From: Corynebacterium sp. MSK297
GTDB lineage: Bacteria; Actinomycetota; Actinomycetes; Mycobacteriales; Mycobacteriaceae
Assembly: GCF_030232885.1 (NCBI RefSeq)
Contig: NZ_JASPGD010000007.1
Span: forward strand, 1 to 64,000
Direction of reading: 5' to 3'
DNA length: 64,000 nucleotides
The notes under the pieces are model-generated. The model saw only the letters and a program-made list of their open reading frames with translations, was not told the DNA's origin and made no database searches. Every line of letters begins with the position of its first letter. Position 1 is the first letter of the stretch. Shown piece by piece: positions 54,705-63,983 of the stretch. Made by a program: the position numbers and the translations under genes.

Positions 54705-56105
54705 ATGTCGCAAGCGCACCGTCCCGCAGGTGATCGTCACCATGTCGTCGTCATTGGCTCCGGCTTCGGTGGCCTGAACACGGTCCAGGGGTTGGCTCAT
54801 TCCGATGTCGATATCACCCTGATCGACCGCACCAACAGCCACCTATTCCAGCCAATGCTTTACCAGGTAGCGACCGGCCTGGTCTCCGCCGGTGAGATCG
54901 CTCCTTCCACCCGTCAGCTGTTGCGCAAGCAGAACAACGTTGACGTGGTCCGGGGTGAGGTCACCGCCATCGACATCGAAAAGCAGACCGTCACTGCCTC
55001 CCAAGGCGATATCATCAAGGATTTTGCGTACGATTCCCTGGTGGTCGCCGCCGGTTCCAACCAAGGCTACTTTGGCAACAACCACTTCGCACAGTATGCA
55101 CCAGGAATGAAGAGCATTGACGATGCCCTCGAGATTCGTTCGCGCCTGTTGGGTGCGTTCGAACGCGCTGAGTTGACCGATGATCCAGAAGAGCGTGCTC
55201 GTTTACTGACCTTCGTCATCATCGGCGCCGGCCCAACTGGTGTTGAGTTGGCTGGTCAGTTGGCAGAATTGTCGAAGCGTGGCTTGAAAGGCACCTTCAA
55301 GAATATTTCGCCAGAATCCGCCAAGATCATTCTTCTCGACGGCGCGCCGCAAGTATTGCCGCCATTCGGCAAGAAGCTGGGTAAAAAGGCGCAGCGCACC
55401 TTGGAAAAGCAGGGCATCGAGGTACGCCTGAACGCAATGGTCTCCGAGGTTGATGACGACAAGGTTGTCTACAAGAACATGACCGACGATTCCGTGCACA
55501 CCATTGAATCGCCCACCAAGGTCTGGTCCGCCGGTGTCGAGGCTTCCCCACTGGGCAAGATGGTTGCACAGCAGGCTGACGTCGAGTTCGACCGCGGTGG
55601 CCGCGTATCCGTCAACGAAGATCTCACCGTCGGTGAGTACGACAATGTTTACCTCATCGGTGACATGATGTCGTTGAACCGCTTGCCAGGCGTCGCCCAG
55701 GTTGCGATCCAGACCGGTAAGCACGTCGCCAAGCTTATCGATGCTAAGACCAGCGACAACTCTGAGCAGGATCCGAAGGAAGCCTTCGACTACTTCGACA
55801 AAGGTTCGATGGCTATCATCAACCGCGGCAACGCCGTGGTGAAGATGGAAAATAGCGAGATCACCGGATTCATCGGCTGGCTCATGTGGCTGGTTGTCCA
55901 CGCCCAGTTCTTGACCGGTGTGCGCAATCGCCTGTTCACGGTGTTGAACTGGACCAGCAACGTCGTCTCCCGCAACCGCGGTAACTTAGAGATCACCGAA
56001 CAACAGCGCCACGGGCGTAACGCTTTGCTGAAATTGGGCAAGGCCACCGCTGACGATGACGAACAGCCAGTCGAGGTCAAAGACACCAAGCGCGTGCAGG
56101 GCTAG
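54705..56105 (+). CDS. ndh: Type II NADH dehydrogenase
   Basis: A 466-residue non-proton-pumping NADH:quinone oxidoreductase. The FAD site is GSGFGGLNTVQGL (about 18-30), the NADH site GAGPTGVELAGQLAEL (about 173), and the second FAD segment YLIGDMMSLNRLPGVAQVAI. The C-terminal part (FIGWLMWLVVHAQFLTG) is the membrane-attaching region. In corynebacteria, which lack complex I, this is the main NADH entry to the respiratory chain. It is divergent from the methyltransferase across 150 bp. Confidence 0.95.
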   Translation: MSQAHRPAGDRHHVVVIGSGFGGLNTVQGLAHSDVDITLIDRTNSHLFQPMLYQVATGLVSAGEIAPSTRQLLRKQNNVDVVRGEVTAIDIEKQTVTASQGDIIKDFAYDSLVVAAGSNQGYFGNNHFAQYAPGMKSIDDALEIRSRLLGAFERAELTDDPEERARLLTFVIIGAGPTGVELAGQLAELSKRGLKGTFKNISPESAKIILLDGAPQVLPPFGKKLGKKAQRTLEKQGIEVRLNAMVSEVDDDKVVYKNMTDDSVHTIESPTKVWSAGVEASPLGKMVAQQADVEFDRGGRVSVNEDLTVGEYDNVYLIGDMMSLNRLPGVAQVAIQTGKHVAKLIDAKTSDNSEQDPKEAFDYFDKGSMAIINRGNAVVKMENSEITGFIGWLMWLVVHAQFLTGVRNRLFTVLNWTSNVVSRNRGNLEITEQQRHGRNALLKLGKATADDDEQPVEVKDTKRVQG

Positions 56106-56202
56106 TAATTCCTGCTAGCAGCTCGAGCTAGTGATCGTGGATGGAGAATCTGTCTAAGATTTCGGGCTAGTATTCGCCACGAATTTCGCTAGTCTAGAGG
56201 AC

Positions 56203-57711
56203 ATGAAGACGAATGCTCGTATCTTGTCCATCGCTGGCACCGACCCCACAGGTGGTGCCGGCGTTCACGCTGATCTCAAATCTATCGCCGCCGCCGGTGG
56301 CTTCGGCATGTCTGTAGTCACCGCACTGGTAGCACAAAATACTCAGGGTGTACGTAGTATTCACACCCCACCGCAGGATTTTCTTCGCGAACAACTCGCT
56401 AGCGTGACTGATGACGTCGAGCTTGATGCCGTGAAGATCGGCATGCTCGGCGACAGTGATACCGTTGATACTGTCTCTGAATGGCTACGCGGCCGTAGTA
56501 ACATCACAGTGGTCTTAGACCCGGTCATGGTTGCTAGCTCCGGTGACCGGTTGCTGCAGTCCGAGGCCGAAGCCAAAGTGCGTGAGCTCTGCAAGCATGT
56601 TGATGTCATCACGCCGAATCTGAAAGAACTCGCCGTGCTCGTCAAAGACGACGAAGCTACCAATTTCGACGCTGCTGTGGAACAAGCCCAGAGGTTTGCA
56701 AAAACGCATGATGTCAACGTCATTGTGAAAGGCGGCCATCTGGATGGTTCGATCGCTGATAACGCGGCCGTCAGCAGCGATGGCTCGGTACATCGCGTTC
56801 CGGCAGTCCGGGTCGACACAAAAAACACACATGGCACCGGATGTTCCTTGTCTTCTGCCCTGGCTACCCGCTTAGGTGGTGGTGAGACTCTACACAACGC
56901 GCTCGAATGGTCCACGCAATGGTTACACGAAGCCATTGCCGCTGCCGATGCACTCGGCGTCGGCAAGGGAAATGGTCCGGTGGATCACTTCCATCAGCTG
57001 CGCCGTTTCGCCGCTAACGCGGATACCACACCGTGGACTTTCCCGCTTAACGACGATACACCGGCTCCAGCCATTGCTGCACAAGGCCCACACACCAGCC
57101 AGCTGTGGGAAAAGACCGGCACACTCTGGCGCCAGATCATGGATTTGCCGTTCATTAGTGCGTTAACCAGCGGCGAGCTTTCTGAAGACGATTTCTTATT
57201 CTACCTGGCACAAGATGCGTTGTACTTGGAATTGTATTCTCGCGCGTTAGCTCGCTTGTCGACGATCGCGCCGACCGCAGACGAGCAAGTCTGGTGGGCG
57301 AAGGCGGCGCAGGAATGCCTGACCGTCGAAGCTGAGTTACACCGCTCGTTCGACGTCCCGAAGGTGGACCCCTCCCCGATTACCGCGGCCTACACCGATT
57401 TTTTGGTCGCCCGCACGTTTACCGATGATTACGCCGTCGGTGTGGCCGCAGTGCTGCCGTGCTTCTGGTTGTATGCAGAGATCGGCGAGGCTATTGCCCA
57501 GCACAATCACGCGCAGCACCCCTACCATTCTTGGTTGCAGACCTATAGTGACCCGGATTTCGCCGAGGATGCACGCACAGCGATTCGCCTCGTCGAGCAG
57601 GCTTTTGCCAATTCCAGCGAATCCACCCGCACACGTGCAACCCGCGCTTATCTGATGGCTTCAGCGCACGAACGAGAGTTTTTCGACCAAGCTTCGCGCA
57701 GGCAGCGTTAG
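56203..57711 (+). CDS. thiD: ThiD-TenA fusion protein
   Basis: A 502-residue fusion. The N-terminal about 260 residues are HMP/HMP-phosphate kinase ThiD (SIAGTDPTGGAGVHADLKSI; the C-terminal NTHGTGCSLSSALA). The C-terminal about 200 residues are TenA/thiaminase II (LAQDALYLELYSRALARLS; HRSF), with the likely nucleophile Cys420 in VLPCFWLY, placing it in the Cys-type (TenA_C) class that salvages aminopyrimidines. The fusion couples pyrimidine salvage to phosphorylation in thiamine synthesis. TAGTCT lies 7 nt before the ATG. No TPP riboswitch is visible upstream. Confidence 0.93.
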   Translation: MKTNARILSIAGTDPTGGAGVHADLKSIAAAGGFGMSVVTALVAQNTQGVRSIHTPPQDFLREQLASVTDDVELDAVKIGMLGDSDTVDTVSEWLRGRSNITVVLDPVMVASSGDRLLQSEAEAKVRELCKHVDVITPNLKELAVLVKDDEATNFDAAVEQAQRFAKTHDVNVIVKGGHLDGSIADNAAVSSDGSVHRVPAVRVDTKNTHGTGCSLSSALATRLGGGETLHNALEWSTQWLHEAIAAADALGVGKGNGPVDHFHQLRRFAANADTTPWTFPLNDDTPAPAIAAQGPHTSQLWEKTGTLWRQIMDLPFISALTSGELSEDDFLFYLAQDALYLELYSRALARLSTIAPTADEQVWWAKAAQECLTVEAELHRSFDVPKVDPSPITAAYTDFLVARTFTDDYAVGVAAVLPCFWLYAEIGEAIAQHNHAQHPYHSWLQTYSDPDFAEDARTAIRLVEQAFANSSESTRTRATRAYLMASAHEREFFDQASRRQR

Positions 57712-57753
57712 TGTGCGATCGCAGATTTCGGGTTACCCCAGAGTGGGCTGTAG

Positions 57754-58236
57754 CTAGCTGTTTGTCTGGGCTGCGAATTGTTCGCGCAGCTCCTTCAGCG
57801 ACGGCCCCACTACCATGGTGCGCAAGGTCGTGCGGGCTACTAATGCTTCGTGGTTATACATTTCCACGTTCCATAACTGGGTGCGCTTACCTGTCTGAAT
57901 TGGGGTTGCGATCGCTTCGATTCGACCGTCTTTGACTCCCCGTATGAAATCTGTGCTGTTATTCACTCCAACGCACGGGCTTTGTGCGCTAATCATGGAT
58001 GCTACTGAGCCCAGCGATTCCGCAAGCGAACAGAACACCCCGCCATTCACACTGCCCGCATATTGCAGGTGCGTGCTGTTGACGTCAAGGTACGCGCGCA
58101 CTTCGGTGGGACCGGCATGGGAATAAACCACTCCAAGGTGGCTGTCGAGCCCAAGCTCTGATTTATTGAGTTCATCGAGTTCTTCTGGGCGTAATTGCCT
58201 GATCTTGGCTGTCGTAACTGCTTCTAAATAACCCAT
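57754..58236 (-). CDS. PaaI-type hotdog thioesterase
   Basis: A 160-residue hotdog-fold protein of the PaaI/DUF4442-like thioesterase group, with the segment YAGSVNGGVFCSLAESLGSV (Asn-Gly-Gly and the acidic Glu in the active-site helix) and VGVNNSTDFIRGVKDGRIEA. It would hydrolyse acyl-CoA, possibly an aromatic or menaquinone-pathway intermediate. It is divergent from gnd across 144 bp; the same neighbour pair is known in C. glutamicum. Confidence 0.87.
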   Translation of the reverse strand: MGYLEAVTTAKIRQLRPEELDELNKSELGLDSHLGVVYSHAGPTEVRAYLDVNSTHLQYAGSVNGGVFCSLAESLGSVASMISAQSPCVGVNNSTDFIRGVKDGRIEAIATPIQTGKRTQLWNVEMYNHEALVARTTLRTMVVGPSLKELREQFAAQTNS

Positions 58237-58380
58237 GGATTTACTCTATCCGAAATTCACACCGTCAGTGTTAAACCCGACACATTCAACTGGCTGGTCT
58301 CAGAAGTATCACCAAATACCAGCAGACTACGCCGAACACCCACCGGGCACCCGCACTGGCAGAAGGTAGACTAATCAGTC

Positions 58381-59847
58381 ATGAATGAGCAGCAATCTTC
58401 CCAGCAGTTAGCAGATATCGCGGTGGTCGGCATCGGCGTGATGGGGTCGAGCTTGGCCCGCAATTTCGCACGCCATGGCTACCGCGTCGCGCTGTATGAT
58501 CAGCGCCCGGAAAATGTGGATATTCTGATTTCCGAGCATGGTGACGAGGGGGAATTCATTCCCACCCGGAATTTAGACGAGCTTGCCGCTAATTTATCCA
58601 CCCCACGTCGCGCCTTGCTCATGGTGCCAGCCGGTACGGCCACCGATGCCGCCATCGATGATCTCGTGGAGGCTTTCGATGAGGGCGATATTCTTATCGA
58701 CGGCGGCAACTCGCTGTATACCGATACGGTGCGGCGTGAGCGCAGTGTCGCTGTCACCGGCCGCTTGTTTGTGGGCGCTGGGATTTCCGGCGGAGAAGAA
58801 GGCGCATTGCACGGTCCGTCCATCATGCCTGGTGGCCCTCGAGAATCATGGGAATCTATCCGTCCATTGCTGGAATCGATCGCTGCCAAGGTCGATGGCA
58901 CCCCATGCGTGCGCTATATCGGCGCGAATGGTGCCGGACACTTCGTGAAGATGGTGCACAACGGCATCGAATACGCTGATATGCAGCTAATCGGCGAAGC
59001 CTACCATCTGCTTCGCCATGGCGCTGGTCTGGAGCCGGGACGCATCGCTGAAATCTTTCGCGAATGGAACGCTGGTGACTTAGATTCTTATCTCATCGGG
59101 ATTACCGCGGATATTCTGGAAACCACCGACCCCGATACCGGTGCACCGATGATCGACGTTATCCAGGATGCAGCCGGCCAAAAAGGCACTGGCCGGTGGA
59201 CCGCTAAAGAAGCACTGGACCTGGGCATCCCGGCTACCGCGATCGGGGAAGCTGTGTTTGCGCGCGCCTTGTCGTCGTCAACGGAATTACGTGCGGCAGC
59301 GCTCAAGCACTTCCCCACCGGTAATCTCGCTGATTTCGCATCCCTGGGCATCAGCGTCGAAGAATTTATCGAGCATGTTCGGCGCGCACTTTATGCGTCG
59401 AAGCTGATTGCTTATGCGCAAGGCTTTGATCTAATCGCTGCTGGTTCTGCGGAATACGGCTGGAATATCAATCCTCGTGATCTCGCAGCTGTCTGGCGTG
59501 GTGGGTGCATCATTCAAGCAGCGTTTTTGGATCGCATTGATAATGCCTACGAAAAGCTTCCCGAGTTGCCATCACTACTGTTGGATTCCTATTTCACCGA
59601 AGAGCTTTCCGGCTTGCTTGATTCCTGGCGCACCGTCGCAGCCTCTGCGATCCGGTTGGGCTTAGCCGCTCCGGTATTTAGTTCTTCGCTTTCCTACTAC
59701 GATTCGCTGTGTTCCCAGCGGCTGCCTGCCGCCATGGTACAAGCACAGCGTGACTATTTCGGCGCCCATACCTACCGCAGAGTGGATGCCGAAGGCGTGT
59801 TCCATTTGGATTGGACCGGGGACAAGTCGCAACAACGGCGCCGTTAG
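58381..59847 (+). CDS. gnd: 6-phosphogluconate dehydrogenase, decarboxylating
   Basis: A 488-residue enzyme of the oxidative pentose-phosphate pathway producing ribulose 5-phosphate, CO2 and NADPH. The NADP site is VVGIGVMGSSLARNFARHGY, substrate-binding GISGGEEGALHGPSIMPGG, catalytic Lys/Asn in GHFVKMVHNGIEYADMQLI, and the C-terminal GAHTYRR. TAGACT lies 8 nt before the ATG (leaderless pattern). Length is normal. It stands alone between a thioesterase gene and a convergent transporter gene. Confidence 0.97.
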   Translation: MNEQQSSQQLADIAVVGIGVMGSSLARNFARHGYRVALYDQRPENVDILISEHGDEGEFIPTRNLDELAANLSTPRRALLMVPAGTATDAAIDDLVEAFDEGDILIDGGNSLYTDTVRRERSVAVTGRLFVGAGISGGEEGALHGPSIMPGGPRESWESIRPLLESIAAKVDGTPCVRYIGANGAGHFVKMVHNGIEYADMQLIGEAYHLLRHGAGLEPGRIAEIFREWNAGDLDSYLIGITADILETTDPDTGAPMIDVIQDAAGQKGTGRWTAKEALDLGIPATAIGEAVFARALSSSTELRAAALKHFPTGNLADFASLGISVEEFIEHVRRALYASKLIAYAQGFDLIAAGSAEYGWNINPRDLAAVWRGGCIIQAAFLDRIDNAYEKLPELPSLLLDSYFTEELSGLLDSWRTVAASAIRLGLAAPVFSSSLSYYDSLCSQRLPAAMVQAQRDYFGAHTYRRVDAEGVFHLDWTGDKSQQRRR

Positions 59848-59872
59848 CGGGCCAGGCGACGCCGGGCCCCAG

Positions 59873-59918
59873 ACTGGTAGGGGTATAAATAGCCAGCGCC
59901 CCGGTTGCTTATACCAGT
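59873..59918. terminator. Hairpin between gnd and the DASS transporter gene
   Basis: ACTGGTA-GGGG (59873-59883) can pair with CCCC (59899-59902) and TACCAGT (59912-59918) with unpaired bases between. It spans the 61-bp gap and the transporter stop codon. No T-run is present, so this is a weak candidate. Confidence 0.35.
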
Positions 59919-61459
59919 CCCATCCAGTTCCAATAGGTGGCGGAAAACAGCAATACCAGCAAATAGGCAACAATCGTGAGCGGAATACCCGTTTTCAGGA
60001 ATTCGCCACGGGTAAACGCCCCGGTGCCGTATGCGAGCATATTCTGCGGTGCAGAAACCGGGAGCAGGAAGCCAAAGCAGATAACGAACTGTTGAATAAC
60101 CACAAATCCGATGCTGGCATCGCCATAAGCCACGGTCGTCGACAAGGCGATAAAGACCGGAATCAATGCCGATGCCAGCGATGTTGCCGAGGCAAAGCCT
60201 AAGTGGATCAAGATATTAAACAATGACACCAACGCGATGGTGGCTAATAGCGGCATAGAATCCAGCCCCATGGCGCCAAATGTCTGCTCGGATAGCCAGC
60301 TGGCCGCGCCGGTGTTCAGCAAAAATGTACCTAGCGAAATGCCCACTGCAAAGACGATCAGCGTACCCCACGACACCAAGTCCTGTGCGGTCTTCCAGTC
60401 GAATACACCGACCTTGGGCAACAGCATATAGCTGACCGCGACGACGGTGGCCACGGGCGCAGAAACCGGGTGCAGAATATCGCCGGTGGCCCATACAAAT
60501 AGCAACAAGACAGCCACTGCCACCAGGCGTTTTTCGTGGCTGGACATCGGGCCGAGCTCCTCGAGCTTCTGCTCGATCAATTCCCGGCCACCGGAAATGG
60601 AATCAGCTTCCGGTTTGATGGTCGCGCGCATAATGAAAAACAGGGCAATCGACATCAGGACCGACCACGGCGCGGCCCAAATAAACCACTGGCCCCAAGA
60701 AATGGTTTCACCGAACTCGTCTTGAATGAAGTTCAATGCCACGAAGTTCTGGGCAGCGGCAGTTTGAATGCCAACGTTCCAAATGGACACCGCTTGCACC
60801 GCGGTGATGACCAGCAGGGAAGCCATCTTCGAGTTCGTCGACAAGCCAAAGGCCGCCACCATACCCAACAGGATCGGTACGACGGCGCCAGCGCGGGCAG
60901 TCGCTGATGGGACGAAAAATGCCAGCAGTGTCGCGATGGCGATCGCACCGATGAGGATATTCGATGTTTTATCACCGGCGAGTTTCATCACCCATAACGC
61001 CAAACGCTCGTGCAAACCGGTAGCCTGCATCGCGCCAGCTAACAGCAGCGCGGCAGCTACCAGCGCTAGCGCTGAGGTGGAAAAACCTTGCAATGCCGTG
61101 CCCAATGCTGCTGAGGTTCCGACGAGATCGCCTGTTTCTGGATCCGTCGACAAGCCTAAAAGCAGGGCGATCATGCTGATGATCAAAAATGCACTGACTG
61201 GGTACGATACTGCCTCTGTTACCCATAGCACGATGGCGAAAGCCAAAATCGCCAACGCCACCTGGCCTTCCCATGCCAACGTATCGATCGGCAACAGCAA
61301 TACCCCCACCAGCGCAGCCACCGCAAGCACAAACCACACTGGCTGTAACACGAAGCGCACATCGCGCTTTTTCTGGGACTGTTCGGGCGTGGCGACATCA
61401 GGAACTATATCGCCTTCTGGGGTTTTGACCTTCGTTCTGGGAAGGAAATGCTCGGCCAC
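59909..61459 (-). CDS. DASS-family (SLC13) sodium:carboxylate symporter
   Basis: A 516-residue transporter with about 11-12 hydrophobic segments. Family features include the paired half-repeats with VALAILAFAIVLWVTEAVSY, FVPSATARAGAVVPI (the SNT-type Ser-Ala-Thr substrate/Na+ motif) and GFLLPVSAPQNMLAYG in the C-terminal half. It would import di- or tricarboxylates such as succinate, fumarate or malate. The GTG at 61459 has AAAGGA 8 nt upstream; the upstream frame to 61612 is unlikely to be translated. A 13-bp tandem repeat precedes it. Confidence 0.92.
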   Translation of the reverse strand: MAEHFLPRTKVKTPEGDIVPDVATPEQSQKKRDVRFVLQPVWFVLAVAALVGVLLLPIDTLAWEGQVALAILAFAIVLWVTEAVSYPVSAFLIISMIALLLGLSTDPETGDLVGTSAALGTALQGFSTSALALVAAALLLAGAMQATGLHERLALWVMKLAGDKTSNILIGAIAIATLLAFFVPSATARAGAVVPILLGMVAAFGLSTNSKMASLLVITAVQAVSIWNVGIQTAAAQNFVALNFIQDEFGETISWGQWFIWAAPWSVLMSIALFFIMRATIKPEADSISGGRELIEQKLEELGPMSSHEKRLVAVAVLLLFVWATGDILHPVSAPVATVVAVSYMLLPKVGVFDWKTAQDLVSWGTLIVFAVGISLGTFLLNTGAASWLSEQTFGAMGLDSMPLLATIALVSLFNILIHLGFASATSLASALIPVFIALSTTVAYGDASIGFVVIQQFVICFGFLLPVSAPQNMLAYGTGAFTRGEFLKTGIPLTIVAYLLVLLFSATYWNWMGLV

Positions 61460-61478
61460 AGTAAAAATCCTTTGCACG

Positions 61479-61504
61479 TTGTGGGAATCAATTGTGGGAA
61501 TCAA
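61479..61504. repeat. 13-bp tandem repeat in the transporter leader
   Basis: TTGTGGGAATCAA is present as two perfect abutting copies at 61479-61491 and 61492-61504, about 20 bp upstream of the transporter GTG. It may be a regulator-binding site with two half-sites, or slippage. Confidence 0.55.
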
Positions 61505-61667
61505 CTGCCCTACACCTGTTACGCTACAACTCCCCTGGCGGCATGGAAACGGAATTCGCTGTAAGTTCTGGCACATTCCATGCGGTTTACATGCGTTTTT
61601 AGCAATGTGCATCTAGGGGTGTCTCGGTGACAGGACAATGCATGCCGGCGAGATAGACTAACCACTA

Positions 61668-63098
61668 ATGACAATTCAACAAACAGAAACCACCTTCGCA
61701 GACCTGGGTTTGGCCCGGCCTATCGTGCACTTCTTGCGCCGCGAAGGAATCACCACCCCGTTTCCTATCCAAGCTCTGACCATTCCCGACGTTCTCTCGG
61801 GCCACGACGTATTGGGCAAAGGCCCCACGGGCTCTGGAAAGACCTTCAGCTTCGGTTTGCCCATGTTGCATCGCTTGTCGACGTCCGGGGTCTCACGCCC
61901 TGGCCATCCGCGAGCGCTCATTCTGGCGCCCACCCGCGAACTGGCGGCGCAAATCTCTGAGCGTTTGGAAGCACCGGCTGCTTCACTCGGCCTTCGCGTT
62001 TTCAATGTGGTCGGCGGGGTCAACATCAACCCACAAATCCGGCGGCTTGCCGCACCGGTTGACCTCTTGGTGGCAACACCGGGTCGGCTGCAGGATCTGC
62101 TGGATCAAAAGAAGCTGCAACTAGACCAGGTACTAATAGCCACGCTGGATGAAGCTGATCAGATGGCAGATATGGGATTTTTGCCGCAAGTGACCAAATT
62201 GTGGAACAAACTTCCTGCACACTGCCAACACCTGTTGTTTTCGGCGACCTTGGACAAACAAGTCCAGGCGGTCGTCGACAAGTTTTTGCATAAGCCACGC
62301 ACCCATGAAACATCCCCGGCGCACAGTTCTGTGGACACGATGGACCATGTCATCGCGCACGTTGGCTCACGGGAAAACCGCAACGAGATGGTGGAAAAAA
62401 TCGCCGCGCGTAGTGGAAAAACCATCATGTTTATGCGCACCAAGCATGGTGTCGACCGGCAGGTAAAGAAACTCCGCCGCATCGGAGTCAACGCATTGGG
62501 TTTGCATGGCGATAAATCACAGGGTGCGCGCACGCAAGCCATCAGTGGTTTTGCCAATGGTAGTTTGCCGGTCCTCGTGGCCACTGATATCGCCGCCCGC
62601 GGGATTGACATTTCCGATGTCAGCTTGGTGGTACACATTGATCCTCCGGCAGAGCACAAGGCATATCTGCACCGCGCCGGGCGTACCGCGCGCGCCGGTG
62701 CCAGCGGCACGGTGCTCACGCTGGTCCTTGCAGAGCAAGAAAAAGCCGTCACAGCCTTGGTGAAAAAAGCTGGTGTGACCGCCCGCACCGTCGCCGCACC
62801 AGGGCCCACAATGCCGCAAGAATTGTGGGAGCTGACCGGTGCCCGCGAGCCCTCCGGCATTGCGCTAGAGCAGAAACCGCAACCGGGAACTAATCAGCGC
62901 GCTGGGAAAGCTGGTACGAAAAAACCGGGCTCGAACAAGTCCGGAGCCAAGAAATCAGGAGAGCAGAAGCAGGACGGTAAAAAGCACAGCATGCGGAATT
63001 CGGGAACCCAGAAATCCGGTCAACGCGGCCGGGGTGGAGCTAGCGCTAAGAAATCACGGGCCTGGGGCGGTAATCCCGACGTACGACGGGGCCGTTAA
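61668..63098 (+). CDS. DEAD-box RNA helicase with basic tail
   Basis: A 476-residue RhlE-like helicase. The Q motif (TPFPIQALTI), motif I GPTGSGKT, Ia APTRELAAQ, motif II DEADQMADMG, motif III SAT and motif VI HRAGRTARAG are all intact. The C-terminal about 85 residues are Lys/Gly/Ser-rich (many KKPGSNKSG-like units) and probably bind RNA. TAGACT lies 8 nt before the ATG (leaderless). Roles in RNA turnover or cold adaptation are typical. The next gene follows by 12 bp. Confidence 0.94.
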   Translation: MTIQQTETTFADLGLARPIVHFLRREGITTPFPIQALTIPDVLSGHDVLGKGPTGSGKTFSFGLPMLHRLSTSGVSRPGHPRALILAPTRELAAQISERLEAPAASLGLRVFNVVGGVNINPQIRRLAAPVDLLVATPGRLQDLLDQKKLQLDQVLIATLDEADQMADMGFLPQVTKLWNKLPAHCQHLLFSATLDKQVQAVVDKFLHKPRTHETSPAHSSVDTMDHVIAHVGSRENRNEMVEKIAARSGKTIMFMRTKHGVDRQVKKLRRIGVNALGLHGDKSQGARTQAISGFANGSLPVLVATDIAARGIDISDVSLVVHIDPPAEHKAYLHRAGRTARAGASGTVLTLVLAEQEKAVTALVKKAGVTARTVAAPGPTMPQELWELTGAREPSGIALEQKPQPGTNQRAGKAGTKKPGSNKSGAKKSGEQKQDGKKHSMRNSGTQKSGQRGRGGASAKKSRAWGGNPDVRRGR

Positions 63099-63110
63099 GC
63101 TACAGGGACC

Positions 63111-63983
63111 ATGATTTATACTGAACAAGAATGGACTAGCCACGCTGCCGATCATCTCCGGCGCGCCGAAGACCGTCTAGCGCGCTACCGTAATCCTGGG
63201 GAAAAGCACCCTATTTATGATTTCTTGTTTGAGTATTATCCGGTCCGCCCCACGCATCTGAAGACGTGGCACCCGGGATTTGGCAGTGCGTTAGAAGGCA
63301 ACCCACCGCACGAAGACTGGCGGGATTACCGCCGAAGCGAGCGCGGAGTGGAGCTGGACCTAGAAGCGTTCTGGCAACGTCGCGGTTCCGCGATCGCCTA
63401 TATTGGACACCTTCTCACGCGTACCGCTGCCCGACCGGCTCGTTTTGATTGTTTTGGTCTGCACGAATGGGCAATGGTTTATCGCACGAAAAACCCACGC
63501 CATGATTTACCGCTGCGACTTGGCGCGGAAGGCGCGAACGACGTCGTCGACAAGCACGATCTGCGCTGCACACACTATGATGCGTTCCGGTTTTTCACTC
63601 CCCCGGCTCGTCCGCTGAATTTCACGGTGCTGGGCCGAGAAGATCAGCCAGAATGTGATCAGGGAGGTTGCGTGCATGTGACCATGGACTTGTACAAATG
63701 GGCGTGGAAGCTTGGACCGTTAGTGCCCGGTGAGCTCTTGCACCAATGCTTTGACCTGGCAATTGCGGCCCGGGAATTGGATATGGAGGCCTCGCCCTAC
63801 GATTGCCGCGCCTGGGGTCTGGGGGTGGTCGCTATAGAAACCACCGCAGGCAAAAATGAATATGTCAGACGCCAACGCGAACTTTCCGCCCGCGCAGAGC
63901 CAATCCGACACAGGCTCATAAACATTGTCGATAATGCGCAGCGGGCTAGACTAGGTGGCTATGGGGCGTCACTACACACCTGA
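63111..63983 (+). CDS. Conserved actinobacterial protein (often labelled 3-methyladenine glycosylase)
   Basis: A 290-residue soluble protein with conserved blocks PIYDFLFEYYPVRPTHLKTW, RFDCFGLHEWAMVYRT, LRCTHYDAFRFFTP and ASPYDCRAWG. Actinobacterial homologues are commonly annotated as 3-methyladenine DNA glycosylases, but I see no HhH-GPD signature and would treat the function as unknown. Several His/Asp/Cys clusters (FDCFGLHEW, CTHYDAF) could bind metal. It lies 12 bp after the helicase gene on the same strand and overlaps the following start codon. Confidence 0.75.
   Translation: MIYTEQEWTSHAADHLRRAEDRLARYRNPGEKHPIYDFLFEYYPVRPTHLKTWHPGFGSALEGNPPHEDWRDYRRSERGVELDLEAFWQRRGSAIAYIGHLLTRTAARPARFDCFGLHEWAMVYRTKNPRHDLPLRLGAEGANDVVDKHDLRCTHYDAFRFFTPPARPLNFTVLGREDQPECDQGGCVHVTMDLYKWAWKLGPLVPGELLHQCFDLAIAARELDMEASPYDCRAWGLGVVAIETTAGKNEYVRRQRELSARAEPIRHRLINIVDNAQRARLGGYGASLHT

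Noticed and set aside
53241..54842. Longer start for the methyltransferase
   Set aside because: It would overlap ndh by more than 100 bp; GTG 54554 has a good ribosome site.
59909..61612. N-terminally extended transporter starting at 61612
   Set aside because: The extra 51 residues are not transporter-like, and a GTG with AAAGGA fits the domain start.
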